From Thermococcus sp. 18S1 (GTDB taxonomy: Archaea; Methanobacteriota_B; Thermococci; Thermococcales; Thermococcaceae): a stretch of 64,000 nt of DNA. Position numbers and translations under genes: made by a program. Location of the stretch: NCBI RefSeq assembly GCF_012027645.1, contig NZ_SNUU01000001.1, positions 868,001 through 932,000 of the forward strand, written 5' to 3'. The notes below the pieces were generated by a model. It ran no database searches and was not told the origin of the DNA. It saw only the letters and a list, made by a program, of their open reading frames with translations. Shown piece by piece: positions 6,750 through 15,688 of the stretch. How positions within the stretch are numbered: the first letter of the stretch is position 1; every line of letters starts with the position of its first letter.

Positions 6750-7979
6750 TCAAGCTGCCCTTCTTATGGTCCCGGTGAGCGCAATCACCGCCAGCACCGT
6801 CCCGTACGCACCGATCCACGCCACGCCTATCCCATCGATCCCCATCGGCCCCATGAGGGTGTAGCTGAGCCCCAGGAAGAGCCCGGCCTTGAGGACGTTG
6901 AGGAGGGCAACCTCCCTCACCCGCTTCCGGATGTTGAGGATGGTCACCGAGAAGTTCACCGGGACCACCAGGAAGGAACCCAGCATCATGAGCTTCAGAA
7001 GCCCAAAACCTGCCACGTACTCCTCCCCGAACAGCCCGAGCAGAAGCCCACCAAAAAACCACACGAAGCCGGTCGCGGCGGCAAGGTAAGCGTAGCTGAC
7101 AAGCGTGGCCCTTTTGAGGGTTCCCCATACGTTCTCAAGCCCATGGCTCCCCTCGACGAAGAAGGAAGTGTTCACCGCGTTGGGGACGAACATGAGCAGG
7201 TTCGCGACGGAGAAGGCTATGTAGAAGTACGCCGCCTCCTCGCTCCCGAGAACCGTCAGAACAACCGTGGGCATCACGTAGTTCGGCGCCACGTTGGCGA
7301 GGTCGGCCACGTAGTTGCCGATGGAGAACGTGAGGGACTCCCTTAAAAACTCCGTATCCAGCCTTGGCCGCACCCACCCGGCGGAGGCCAGCCCGTAAAC
7401 CGTCCCCAGAAGCAGGCCCAGGCCGAAGGAGGACACTATACCCAGGGTGCCCAGGGAGACGAGGGCGAACAGGAAGGCGAACCTGGCCGAGAACAGTAGG
7501 CTCTGGACAAAGCTGTGCTCCGCTTTCCTCCGGGCTATCGCGTAAATCGCGAGCACGTTGTAGGCTGTGGCGGCCAGGGAGAACAGCACGAAGAGGGCGA
7601 AGAACTCCGCCGAGAAAACGCCCTCAAACGACCCCATCCTCCCCGCGAGCAGTGCATAGGCGGTGGAAACTGCGAGGGAAGCGGCGAGGGTCGCGGCCAG
7701 CGCGCTGCCTATGACCCTCTCCCCGTAGCGGGGGTAGAACCGTATCATCGAGAAGTTCAGGCCGAGCATCGATATTGTGAAGACCAGACTTATCGCTGAT
7801 ATCACGGCGGAGGCAGTCCCAACGTCGGACGGGGAATAGAGCCTCGCGGCAACGTTCCAGAACACGAATCCCGCGGCTGCGGTGACCATCATCGACAGGG
7901 ATATGTAGAGGGAGTTCCTGTACAGGGGGTTTTTTACGTGCCCCAGAACCGAACTGAACAGCCGGCCGACCATCCCCAT
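6750..7979 (-). CDS. Oligosaccharide flippase-like membrane protein (Wzx/MATE superfamily)
   Basis: 409 residues with about 12 hydrophobic spans. The N-terminal region (RNSLYISLSMMVTAAAGFVFWNV, then ARLYSPSDVGTASAV) is typical of polysaccharide flippases of the MOP superfamily, which move lipid-linked sugars across the membrane. GTASAVISAISLVFTISMLGLNFS is the matching second and third span. The gene is convergent with aEF-1 beta and 57 bp from the TPR gene upstream on the same strand, with a TATA element (TGTTTTTATC) near 8010-8020. Start could be ATG 7979 or 7973. The lipid-linked substrate is unknown. Confidence 0.85.
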   Translation of the reverse strand: MGMVGRLFSSVLGHVKNPLYRNSLYISLSMMVTAAAGFVFWNVAARLYSPSDVGTASAVISAISLVFTISMLGLNFSMIRFYPRYGERVIGSALAATLAASLAVSTAYALLAGRMGSFEGVFSAEFFALFVLFSLAATAYNVLAIYAIARRKAEHSFVQSLLFSARFAFLFALVSLGTLGIVSSFGLGLLLGTVYGLASAGWVRPRLDTEFLRESLTFSIGNYVADLANVAPNYVMPTVVLTVLGSEEAAYFYIAFSVANLLMFVPNAVNTSFFVEGSHGLENVWGTLKRATLVSYAYLAAATGFVWFFGGLLLGLFGEEYVAGFGLLKLMMLGSFLVVPVNFSVTILNIRKRVREVALLNVLKAGLFLGLSYTLMGPMGIDGIGVAWIGAYGTVLAVIALTGTIRRAA

Positions 7980-8036
7980 CTTCCCGCCCCGTTGGAATCA
8001 ATGGGTGGACGATAAAAACATATCGGGGCAGGGGCA

Positions 8037-9062
8037 TCAAAGCCCCAGACCCAGACTCAGCTTCGGCCTCTTCCACTCGTCCAGAACCGAGCGGAGCTCC
8101 TCGTTCTCCACCCTGGAGTAGAGCCCGTCAAAGCGCTCCTTCGCACCGTCCTCCCCGCCCTTCCAGCGGGCAAGCTCGGCGATGGCCCTGAAGAAGTAAG
8201 CGGTGTCGTCCTCGAAGAGCTCCGCAAAGGACTCCATGTTCTCCGCTACAACGCCGTAGGAGCCCTCGTTGAAGAGCCCCTCGATGAAGTCCATCAGCGT
8301 GTCGAAGACGAGGCCAAAAATCTCGTCGCTCACGTTTATGGCCTTTACGAGGGCGTCCCGTATGGCCCTGAAAGCCTTGTCGTACTCCTCCCTTCCGGCT
8401 AATATCTCAGCCTCGACCAGCCTGGCGTTTATCTCAATCTCGTCCTCCCTCGGGTTCCGGAGAACCTCGCCTATCAGCGCCTCCGCCGCGTCGTAGTCCC
8501 CGAGCTCGTACCTGAAGTGCGCAAGGTCGAGGCGGCTTATCATGTGGTTCTTTTCGTCGCTGAGCCTCTCAAAAATTTCTCTGGCGCGCTCCATGAGCTC
8601 GATGGCCTTCTCGGTCTCGCCGAGCTCGTCGTAGTTCACAGCCAGGTTAGCCAGCGTGAGCGCTATCTCCCGCTCGTTCTTCAGAACCTCCTCCTCGAGT
8701 TTGAGGAGCTCCTCGTAGGTCTCTATCGCCTTCTCCGGCATGCCGAAGTGCTCGTAGGCGTCCGCCAGGTAGTAGAGCGCGGTGGCGTACTCCTCAGGGT
8801 CATCCTTCTTCCTCTCGGCCACCCTCCTGTAGAGCTCGATTCCTGCCTCGGCGTCGTCGAGGTGCGCGTAGACGTGGCCTATCTCGTGGGCCAGGTCGTA
8901 TGGATCCTCGCACTCCTCTGCGACATCCTTGAGCCTCTCGAGCTCCTTTCTGAGGGTCTCCTCGTCCTCTATGGAGTCTATGTAATCGTCAAAGAGCTCC
9001 AGGAGCCTCTCACAGTCCTTCGCGGTGAGGGCGTTCTCCCATTCGGCCTTTATGTCGCCCAT
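8037..9062 (-). CDS. Tetratricopeptide (TPR) repeat protein
   Basis: 341 residues from ATG 9062 (GGTGATG upstream; GTG 9068 is the alternative). The protein is a chain of TPR-like helix pairs: repeats are clear at about 65-145 (AHLDDAEAGIELYRRV, ALYYLADAYEHFGMPEKAIETY, ALTLANLAVNYDELGETEKAIEL) and 180-225. It is highly acidic and has no signal peptide or membrane span, so it is a cytoplasmic scaffold of unknown partner. Its promoter region lies back to back with that of the thermosome gene. Confidence 0.85.
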   Translation of the reverse strand: MGDIKAEWENALTAKDCERLLELFDDYIDSIEDEETLRKELERLKDVAEECEDPYDLAHEIGHVYAHLDDAEAGIELYRRVAERKKDDPEEYATALYYLADAYEHFGMPEKAIETYEELLKLEEEVLKNEREIALTLANLAVNYDELGETEKAIELMERAREIFERLSDEKNHMISRLDLAHFRYELGDYDAAEALIGEVLRNPREDEIEINARLVEAEILAGREEYDKAFRAIRDALVKAINVSDEIFGLVFDTLMDFIEGLFNEGSYGVVAENMESFAELFEDDTAYFFRAIAELARWKGGEDGAKERFDGLYSRVENEELRSVLDEWKRPKLSLGLGL

Positions 9063-9123
9063 TTTCACATCACCCGGTTTCGGTTCGCCGAACGGGTTAA
9101 AAAGCTATGGTGGCACCTTACCG

Positions 9124-9136
9124 AAAAATTTATAAA
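9124..9136 (+). promoter_or_regulatory. TATA region of the thermosome gene
   Basis: GAAAAATTTATAAATAA spans this point and is a strong AT-rich TATA element about 95 bp before the start codon, giving a leader of roughly 65-70 nt. The long leader ends in GGAGGTGAGAGGAG, an unusually extended ribosome-binding site (about 9210-9223). Heat-shock regulators such as Phr act on promoters of this kind in Thermococcales, but no specific site can be confirmed here. Confidence 0.55.
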
Positions 9137-9224
9137 TAAGCCAAAGGAACCATAGACCGGAAACACTAATTGTAACTAAAAGCTCTCATTGGCGGAAAAC
9201 AAAAGCGGGCGGAGGTGAGAGGAG

Positions 9225-10856
9225 ATGGCCCAGCTCGCTGGACAGCCGGTTGTTATTCTGCCTGAGGGAACTCAGAGGTACGTTGGTAGGGATGCTCAGA
9301 GGCTCAACATTCTCGCCGCGAGGATCATAGCCGAGACCGTCAGGACCACTCTCGGTCCGAAGGGTATGGACAAAATGCTCGTTGACAGCCTCGGAGACAT
9401 CGTCATCACCAACGACGGTGCCACCATCCTCGACGAGATGGACATCCAGCACCCGGCTGCGAAGATGATGGTTGAGGTTGCGAAGACCCAGGACAAGGAG
9501 GCTGGCGATGGAACCACCACTGCCGTCGTCATCGCTGGTGAGCTTCTCAGGAAGGCTGAGGAGCTTCTCGACCAGAACATTCACCCGAGCATAATCATAA
9601 AGGGTTACGCCCTGGCCGCCGAGAAGGCCCAGGAGATACTCGACAACATGGCCAGGGAGATCGACGTTGAGGACGCCGAGATCCTCAAGAAGGCCGCGGT
9701 CACCTCCATCACCGGTAAGGCCGCCGAGGAGGAGCGCGAGTACCTCGCCGAGATAGCCGTTGACGCCGTCAGGCAGGTCGCCGAGAAGGTCGACGGCACC
9801 TACAAGGTCGACCTCGACAACATCAAGTTCGAGAAGAAGGAGGGCGGCAGCGTCAGGGACACCAGGCTCGTTCGCGGTGTCGTCATCGACAAGGAAGTTG
9901 TCCACCCGGGAATGCCGAAGAGGGTTGAGGGTGCCAAGATCGCCCTCATCAACGAGGCCCTCGAGGTCAAGGAGACCGAGACCGACGCCGAGATCAGGAT
10001 CACCAGCCCGGAGCAGCTCCAGGCCTTCCTCGAGCAGGAGGAGAAGATGCTCCGCGAGATGGTCGACAAGATCAAGGAGGTCGGCGCCAACGTCGTCTTC
10101 GTTCAGAAGGGTATCGATGACCTTGCCCAGCACTACCTGGCCAAGTACGGCATCCTCGCCGTCAGGCGCGTCAAGAAGAGCGACATGGAGAAGCTCGCCA
10201 AGGCCACCGGCGCCAAGATCGTCACCAACGTCCGCGACCTCACCAGCGAGGACCTCGGTGAGGCCGAGCTCGTCGAGCAGAGGAAGGTCGCCGGCGAGAA
10301 CATGATCTTCGTCGAGGGCTGCAAGAACCCGAAGGCCGTCACCATACTCATCCGCGGCGGTACCGAGCACGTCGTTGACGAGGTCGAGAGGGCCCTCGAG
10401 GACGCCGTCAAGGTCGTCAAGGACATCGTCGAGGACGGCAAGATACTCGCCGCCGGCGGTGCCCCGGAGATCGAGCTCGCCATCAAGCTCGATGAGTTCG
10501 CCAAGGAGGTCGGCGGCAAGGAGCAGCTCGCCATCGAGGCCTTCGCTGAGGCCCTCAAGGTCATCCCGAGGACCCTCGCTGAGAACGCCGGTCTCGACCC
10601 GGTCGAGATCCTCGTGAAGGTCATCGCCGCCCACAAGGAGAAGGGCGCCACCATCGGCGTTGACGTCTTCGAGGGCGAGCCGGCCGACATGATGGAGCGC
10701 GGCGTCATCGCTCCGCTCAGGGTCACCAAGCAGGCCATCAAGAGCGCCAGCGAGGCGGCAATAATGATCCTCAGGATCGACGACGTTATCGCCGCCAGCA
10801 AGCTCGAGAAGGACAAGGGCGGCGAGGGCGGCGACTTCGGAGGCGACCTCGACTGA
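9225..10856 (+). CDS. Thermosome subunit (group II chaperonin)
   Basis: 543 residues, normal for an archaeal CCT/TCP-1 chaperonin subunit, forming the double-ring ATP-driven protein-folding cage in the cytoplasm. Visible are the ATP-site motifs LGPKGMDKM (43-51), NDGATIL (63-69) and GDGTTT (94-99), and GGAPEIELA in the second half of the equatorial domain. The C-terminus ends in a short GGEGG-FGGDLD tail projecting into the cavity. Codon usage is the most biased in the window, consistent with very high expression. Thermococcus species often carry two subunits (CpkA and CpkB types); which one this is cannot be settled here. Confidence 0.97.
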   Translation: MAQLAGQPVVILPEGTQRYVGRDAQRLNILAARIIAETVRTTLGPKGMDKMLVDSLGDIVITNDGATILDEMDIQHPAAKMMVEVAKTQDKEAGDGTTTAVVIAGELLRKAEELLDQNIHPSIIIKGYALAAEKAQEILDNMAREIDVEDAEILKKAAVTSITGKAAEEEREYLAEIAVDAVRQVAEKVDGTYKVDLDNIKFEKKEGGSVRDTRLVRGVVIDKEVVHPGMPKRVEGAKIALINEALEVKETETDAEIRITSPEQLQAFLEQEEKMLREMVDKIKEVGANVVFVQKGIDDLAQHYLAKYGILAVRRVKKSDMEKLAKATGAKIVTNVRDLTSEDLGEAELVEQRKVAGENMIFVEGCKNPKAVTILIRGGTEHVVDEVERALEDAVKVVKDIVEDGKILAAGGAPEIELAIKLDEFAKEVGGKEQLAIEAFAEALKVIPRTLAENAGLDPVEILVKVIAAHKEKGATIGVDVFEGEPADMMERGVIAPLRVTKQAIKSASEAAIMILRIDDVIAASKLEKDKGGEGGDFGGDLD

Positions 10857-10922
10857 AGGCCTTTAACCTCTTCTTTCCTTTCATCCGAAAAGCATTTTTA
10901 GTCCAACGGAAACTTTTCTCGT

Positions 10923-11804
10923 ATGCCCTCCATTGAAGTGAGAGGCCTCTCCAAACGGTACGGCTCAAAAAAGGCCCTCAGCGACGTCTCCTTCACCGTG
11001 GAAGAGGGCGAGATAGTCGGGATAATCGGGCCGAACGGTGCCGGAAAGACGACGCTGATAAGGATTCTGAGCTGTCTTCTGAAGCCCGACTCCGGTGAAG
11101 TCAGGATTTTTGGAAGGAGGCCCTGTGAGGCAAAGGACCTTTTCGCGCTCCTCCCCCAGGACGTCAGGGCGCACTTCTACACGCTCACCCCGAGGGACTA
11201 CGTCTACCACTACCTCCGGATGAGGGGACTTGGGAGGGACGAAGCCAGAAGGACTGCGGACGATGCCATGGAACTCTTTGGAATAGACTACGCGGACGAA
11301 GCCATGTCCACCCTTTCAGGGGGCATGGTCAGAAGGGCCCTCCTGGCCATGGTTCTCTCGGCCCATGCCAGACTCTACTTCCTCGACGAGCCCACCGTTG
11401 GCCTGGACGTCGAGAACAGGCTCATCCTGTGGGAGATTCTCCGGAAAAAGGCCGAGGAATCAACGATAGTCCTCACCAGCCACTACCTTAACGAGATATC
11501 GAGCGTCTGCGACCGCGTTCTCCTCCTGAAGGACGGGAAGATAAAGGCCTTCGGAAGGCCCGAGAGGGTCGCGAGGGACTACCTGAGAGGTCTTCATTCG
11601 AAGATAGTAGCCTTTGAAGACGTTGAGCTTGAGGGCTTTCTCCTGAAAAAGGCCGGGAGAAGGGTCTACATCTACACCCGCTCCAGGGGTGAAGAGAAGG
11701 AGATAATGGAAGCCCTCGAAAGTGCGGGAATACCCTTCAGGAGGGAGAGCCTGACGATAGAGGACGTGTTCATCGCGGGTGGTCTCGATGATGGCGCTGA
11801 TTGA
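10923..11804 (+). CDS. ABC transporter ATP-binding protein
   Basis: 293 residues. Walker A is GPNGAGKT (36-43), the Q-loop LLPQD is near 77-81, the ABC signature LSGGM is at 131-135 and Walker B LYFLDEPT at 151-158, followed by the switch histidine in LTSHYL. The C-terminal ~70 residues match the extra domain of drug or lipid exporter ATPases (CcmA/ABC-2 type). The ATG lies about 30 bp from a weak TATA element (CATTTTTAG), so the mRNA may be leaderless. It overlaps the permease gene, its obvious partner. Confidence 0.93.
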   Translation: MPSIEVRGLSKRYGSKKALSDVSFTVEEGEIVGIIGPNGAGKTTLIRILSCLLKPDSGEVRIFGRRPCEAKDLFALLPQDVRAHFYTLTPRDYVYHYLRMRGLGRDEARRTADDAMELFGIDYADEAMSTLSGGMVRRALLAMVLSAHARLYFLDEPTVGLDVENRLILWEILRKKAEESTIVLTSHYLNEISSVCDRVLLLKDGKIKAFGRPERVARDYLRGLHSKIVAFEDVELEGFLLKKAGRRVYIYTRSRGEEKEIMEALESAGIPFRRESLTIEDVFIAGGLDDGAD

Positions 11805-12471
11805 GTACTACGCCAGGGCACTGACCCGGGGGAGGTTCTCCCTCATCAGCTTTGCGGTTCAGCCGCTCTCCTTCATCTTCATAGTCTACGTCGTGAGCGG
11901 AGGCAGGTTTTTGAACACAGCTCTAGCCGGAGCGGTCGTCAGCTTCATAGCCGGGGTCGGCATAGCGGACCTTGCGATAGAGCTGGTCGGAATGAAGACG
12001 CGTTCGAGGTTCTACGACGTAATCATGAGCCTGCCCGGAAGCAACTGGAAAAAGGCCCTTGGCATCTCGATCGGAATGAGCGTTCCGGCTTTGCCCTACG
12101 TCGGTCTTTTGACGATGATACTCCTCTGGAGGCTTGGAGTTGATGCTTTCCCGAGAATGCTTGCGACGATGGTGGCGCTGTGGCTCTGGAGTGCCGGAAT
12201 TGGCTTCCTCCTGGGTGTTAAGGGAAAGGAGCCGATTAGGGTGATGAGGCTCTCAAACCTCCTCGTTACAGGGCTGACGGTCTTTCCACCGGTTTACTAT
12301 CCCCCGAGCGTTCTCCCGGAGTGGCTTGCAAAAATCCTGGTATTCCTCCCGACCGTGAGTGCCTCCCAGGTCATATCTGGGACGGGCGGAAGTGCGTCCC
12401 TTATAACAACGTTCCTCTGGGGAATCCTCGGTATGGCTTTCCTCCTCAGGTTCGCGGGGCTTGAGGGATGA
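11788..12471 (+). CDS. ABC-2 type transporter permease
   Basis: About 227 residues starting at ATG 11788 or 11791, overlapping the end of the ATPase gene by about 17 bp, which implies translational coupling. Six hydrophobic spans are visible, with the pattern of ABC-2 export permeases; VFPPVYYPPSVLPEWLAKIL before the last span is the usual re-entrant region (P-P-x-Y/V-LP). Together with the upstream ATPase it would form a small exporter, as a dimer of each. Substrate unknown. Confidence 0.85.
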   Translation: MMALIEYYARALTRGRFSLISFAVQPLSFIFIVYVVSGGRFLNTALAGAVVSFIAGVGIADLAIELVGMKTRSRFYDVIMSLPGSNWKKALGISIGMSVPALPYVGLLTMILLWRLGVDAFPRMLATMVALWLWSAGIGFLLGVKGKEPIRVMRLSNLLVTGLTVFPPVYYPPSVLPEWLAKILVFLPTVSASQVISGTGGSASLITTFLWGILGMAFLLRFAGLEG

Positions 12472-12505
12472 GCTTTGGGCCGAGTGCTAAAATAATTACC
12501 GGGGG

Positions 12506-12681
12506 TTGATAGAGGAAATTGAGGCGGTCTATAAGAACGGTATATTCCAACCCTTCAAAAGCTTCATCTCCGTGATAATGAGAGGGTAGTACTGGTTGTC
12601 AAGTTAGCGAGAGCCTGCCAAAGCTCAAAAGTCCCTCTAGGCTTATTGGAGGTGGTAGAAGATGATAGCGATAGGCGCTAA
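12506..12681 (+). pseudogene. Frameshifted DUF104 (AF2212-type) antitoxin
   Basis: The first frame reads IEEIEAVYKNGIFQPFKS and then hits a stop; a shift of one frame near 12560-12566 restores LHLRDNERVVLVVKLA and runs to TAA at 12681. Joined, the two halves give the DUF104 antitoxin pattern EAVYKNGxxxPLxxLxL, the same family as the intact gene at 28127-28327. A single-base loss in the TTCAAAAGCTT stretch would explain it. No clear PIN toxin gene follows; a weak KVVIIDYLY reading at about 12731-12757 might be its ruin. It sits between the ABC transporter and the archaeocin-like gene. Confidence 0.65.
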
Positions 12682-12931
12682 GTGTTAATTTCTGTGAGCT
12701 GAATCACAAAAATTGTCTGGAAAAGCTCAAAAGTTGTCATTATTGATTACTTGTATTCTTCTGTCCACTCCTTTACTCACCCTTCTTTCGTTTTATTCTC
12801 GTCTTTTTGATACGGTTGAAAATTGTAAACCATAACAAAAAAGAAAAACATTGTTTAATCCAACTTATGAAAGGAAAAATTTATATATGATGATTGTCTG
12901 CTTTTCCCGACTAACTGGGTAGGTGGTGGTC
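12682..12931. promoter_or_regulatory. AT-rich intergenic region and promoter of the cysteine-rich precursor gene
   Basis: No gene is visible in these 250 bases, which are clearly more AT-rich than the flanks. A strong TATA element (AATTTATATATGA, about 12878-12890) lies about 45 bp before the ATG at 12932, so the archaeocin-like gene has its own promoter, and a GGTGGT ribosome-binding site (12922-12927) follows. Confidence 0.6.
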
Positions 12932-14023
12932 ATGAACTGGAGAAAGGCAACGTTTAGCATCTTCTTGGTCTTCATGGTGTTGAGTCTGCAGTTGATAGCG
13001 GCTCCCCAGGCCATGGCGATGAGTACCAACAACGCCAGCGTAACCTTTAGGAGGGCAGTCGTTGCTTGGTATGATGAGAAGGGTAAGCTTCAGATGAACG
13101 TCACGTGGGTGAATGCAACATTAAACTTCACTAATTTGACGCATTCTCCCTGCGCTTGCCAGAACACAAGTTCTTGTGGTGCTTTTAATACGAGCGCTCA
13201 CGTTAATGTTTCAATAACCACTCTGTACAACATGACAAGGGATCATGAACAGTTGTTGTTCGTTAAGGTTACTGCTTACAATGCCACCTTTAACTACACC
13301 ATATACAACCTTGTTTATAGAGCTGAGAGGAGTCAGTATAATTTTACGCTAATCACTAAAATCTTAACTGACCCGAAGACTGGTGAGTACACGGCTTTTG
13401 TTACTGGAATGAACATTGCTCCTGATGATAAGAACAGGGCAGTTCCTGTTGGGGATACTGTGCTGGTACTCGATAACCTTACGCTTTCGGATTACTACTG
13501 GACTCTGAATAAGGTTCTTATGAAGCTTCGCAGGGGCGACGAGACGAGCTGGATTTGGGACAGGAGTGCTTACGAGTTAAGACACCTCTCACACTTGGTG
13601 AGGCTTAAACTACCTGAGTACAATGGAAAAGCAGACTTAGGGTATGCTATAGTCATCGATGACTATTCAGGATGCTCTCACCTCTGTGATTTGGCTTGTA
13701 CCTCAGCTTTTACTATAGTATGCTTAGGTGCTATGGTATCTAGTGGGGGATGGCTTGGATTGGCCTGTTTCCTTGGTGGGGCATTCTGCACCGCAGGATG
13801 CACTGCATTATGTAGCTCCGACTGGGGATGGAATACACTCATAAGTGGAGGAGTAAGTGGAGGTTGCTCGTATGTATGTAGTGAACTCATTATAAAGGAG
13901 GGGGCATGCGGAAGGTTACTATGCAAGATACCCTTCCCCGGATGCATTAGTGGCTGTGCTGCGGTCCTGACTCCAATATTCTGTCCTCAAATATGTGCAG
14001 CGTTTAGTGCTCTATTGCCTTAA
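12932..14023 (+). CDS. Secreted precursor with 16-cysteine C-terminal domain, candidate halocin C8-like archaeocin
   Basis: 363 residues from ATG 12932 (GGTGGT upstream; the GTGs before it lie in that site). Residues 1-29 form a Sec-type signal peptide ending QAMA. Residues 30-242 are an extracellular domain with many N-glycosylation sequons (NVT, NAT, NFT) and three cysteines (74, 76, 82). Residues 246-363 form a hydrophobic, glycine-rich domain with 16 cysteines: 248, 252, 256, 264, 279, 286, 290, 294, 312, 316, 326, 331, 338, 342, 351, 355, often as CxxxC. This matches the plan of the halocin C8 precursor: an N-terminal part (immunity protein HalI in haloarchaea) joined to a compact Cys-rich C-terminal peptide freed by cleavage. 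Differences are Sec instead of Tat export and a larger Cys domain. Function is inferred from architecture. Confidence 0.65.
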   Translation: MNWRKATFSIFLVFMVLSLQLIAAPQAMAMSTNNASVTFRRAVVAWYDEKGKLQMNVTWVNATLNFTNLTHSPCACQNTSSCGAFNTSAHVNVSITTLYNMTRDHEQLLFVKVTAYNATFNYTIYNLVYRAERSQYNFTLITKILTDPKTGEYTAFVTGMNIAPDDKNRAVPVGDTVLVLDNLTLSDYYWTLNKVLMKLRRGDETSWIWDRSAYELRHLSHLVRLKLPEYNGKADLGYAIVIDDYSGCSHLCDLACTSAFTIVCLGAMVSSGGWLGLACFLGGAFCTAGCTALCSSDWGWNTLISGGVSGGCSYVCSELIIKEGACGRLLCKIPFPGCISGCAAVLTPIFCPQICAAFSALLP

Positions 14024-14077
14024 AATATTTTAGAGATTTATTTATCTATATTTTTTAGAGGTTATAGGTGATGCCTT

Positions 14078-14845
14078 ATGGGGGGAAACAAGGGACTTAT
14101 AATGATTGTTCTCATGATAGTGGTCACTTTCTCATTGTGGGGATTTGTTTGGGTAAATGTGGGAGGCATAACTTTTGGATGGGTTATTACAATGATAGCG
14201 CTTCTTATCCTCGTGGCATTTTCAATCGTCTTTTTCCTTGGTAGAATTCTTGAGAAACATGGCTATACAAAAAGAGACATCAAAAGACTACACGTGATTT
14301 TGGAAGAGCATTGGAATGAACCATGGGAGCCGGGGTATCTCTTATATGAAGTGCAAAGGTGTATCATCTATCATCTTCTTCTCTGGGGATTTTTGGGCAC
14401 CCTGCTTCTGCAGTTCAAAGATTTTTCTTTAGTGTTAATCACATGCGTTGGCATAGTTCTCCTCTTAATTGGGGGGTATCCCCTTTTTGCCACGATGATT
14501 GTGTGGATTTTAGCGCTTCCTTTCTACTTCCTTAGGGACAAGAGGGCTGAGGATGCCTTTGAGTTCATCGGTAAAACCTCCCTTGTCTCAACCATCGCAA
14601 TTCCTCCAATATGGGTCGTCTCCCGTTATCTTGCAACCCAGAACCACCCAGAGGAAATCCTGGGAATATTCAACGCCGTGGTTGCGAATGCCGAAAAGTT
14701 CCTGGTTCTCTCAGTCTTGAACACCCTGTTTGGCTTTCTTGGTTTGTACCTCTCGCGCAGAGTTGGAAGAAGAATCCTCACGATTGTTCTGCTTTCACTT
14801 GCAGTGGCCATGCTCTTCGTCGTCTGGTCATTGTTCAAACGTTAA
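14078..14845 (+). CDS. Membrane protein A1 of the archaeocin-like locus
   Basis: 255 residues with about six or seven hydrophobic spans. After two N-terminal spans comes a charged stretch (FLGRILEKHGYTKRDIKRL, then EEHWNEPWEPGYL, about 52-88), then more spans and a loop KRAEDAFEFIGKTSL (about 155-169) before the C-terminal pair. GGTGATG precedes the ATG, 54 bp after the cysteine-rich gene. It is a close paralogue of the protein at 15689-16480 and a distant one of the two others. No known family is recognised. Position directly behind the precursor suggests a role in export, maturation or self-protection, by inference only. Confidence 0.8.
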   Translation: MGGNKGLIMIVLMIVVTFSLWGFVWVNVGGITFGWVITMIALLILVAFSIVFFLGRILEKHGYTKRDIKRLHVILEEHWNEPWEPGYLLYEVQRCIIYHLLLWGFLGTLLLQFKDFSLVLITCVGIVLLLIGGYPLFATMIVWILALPFYFLRDKRAEDAFEFIGKTSLVSTIAIPPIWVVSRYLATQNHPEEILGIFNAVVANAEKFLVLSVLNTLFGFLGLYLSRRVGRRILTIVLLSLAVAMLFVVWSLFKR

Positions 14846-14866
14846 ACCTGCCAGGGGGTGTTTTAA

Positions 14867-15661
14867 ATGAAATCTGGAAAAAGGTTGGTAATAGAGGCTG
14901 TAACAGTCCCGCTGGTGGCGTGGGTGGTGATATGGCTGTTTCTCTATATTCACCCAACCTCCAGTATTCGGCGTGGGAATTTCAACGCTTCATGGCTGAT
15001 TACAGCGGTAGTTTCTCTCTTCCTTGCACTGGCTTTTATCGCCCTTATACTCAAAAGGCGCCTGAGAAAGTCAGGGCATACCGACTTCAAATTTAAAGAG
15101 CTTCCCAAAGTTCTTGAGAGAACTAACCCGGAGAACATCAAGGATTTGACATCGGGAATTTTTCGTGCCCTTTTAATATGGGGTGCTTTTAGTTCTGGAG
15201 TTCTGATTAATGGCCCTGGGAAGGGAATAACCCTTGCTATTGACTTTGCCTTGGTTTTCATAACCGTCGGGCTCTTGTTGATTGTCTCCATGGTGATACT
15301 GTTCATGGACGTTCCTTCGATGTTCTATGAAAGCTTAACTGGAAAACGGCTCTCACCAATCTTCAAGGAAATCCTGCTGATTTCGCTGGTTTCTGGGGGC
15401 TCTCTGGTCCTTTTAGGGTTTATACTCTCACATTCTGGGGCCTCAGAAATTATGGTATTCCACTCTCTCCTAAAATTCTATGTAAACAGAGATCTATATA
15501 AGAACCTCCTGTTGCTCTCTGCTTTAAACTCTCTGTACGGCATTACCGGAATTCTAATCCTGCCCCGGAGGAGAAGGCTTGGCCTCTTAATGCTCCTGAT
15601 GATTGCCCTGGCCCTCATTCCCCTCGTGATAAAGATTTTTATTCAACTACACTCATTGTAG
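14867..15661 (+). CDS. Membrane protein B1 of the archaeocin-like locus
   Basis: 264 residues, multi-spanning, starting 21 bp after A1. The first two spans are followed by ALILKRRLRKSGHTDFKFKE, comparable in place and character to the ILEKHGYTKRDIKRL stretch of A1. IWGAFSSGVLI and the C-terminal ALNSLYGITGILILPRR also line up with LWGFLGTLLL and VLNTLFGFLGLYLSRR of A1, so A and B types look like ancient paralogues. Its close paralogue is at 16482-17276 (shared start MK-G--LV-EAV-VPL). No outside family is recognised. Confidence 0.8.
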   Translation: MKSGKRLVIEAVTVPLVAWVVIWLFLYIHPTSSIRRGNFNASWLITAVVSLFLALAFIALILKRRLRKSGHTDFKFKELPKVLERTNPENIKDLTSGIFRALLIWGAFSSGVLINGPGKGITLAIDFALVFITVGLLLIVSMVILFMDVPSMFYESLTGKRLSPIFKEILLISLVSGGSLVLLGFILSHSGASEIMVFHSLLKFYVNRDLYKNLLLLSALNSLYGITGILILPRRRRLGLLMLLMIALALIPLVIKIFIQLHSL

Positions 15662-15688
15662 TCCGGGCAAAAATCCCCGGTGGTCTCA

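Noticed and set aside
9186-10634. Open frame of 482 codons antisense to the thermosome gene
   Set aside because: It is a by-product of the strong codon bias (GAG/CTC) of the thermosome gene; low-complexity Leu/Asp/Gly product.
12731-12757. KVVIIDYLY reading as a PIN toxin remnant
   Set aside because: Only nine residues resemble a PIN start and no catalytic residues follow; kept as a remark, not a feature.
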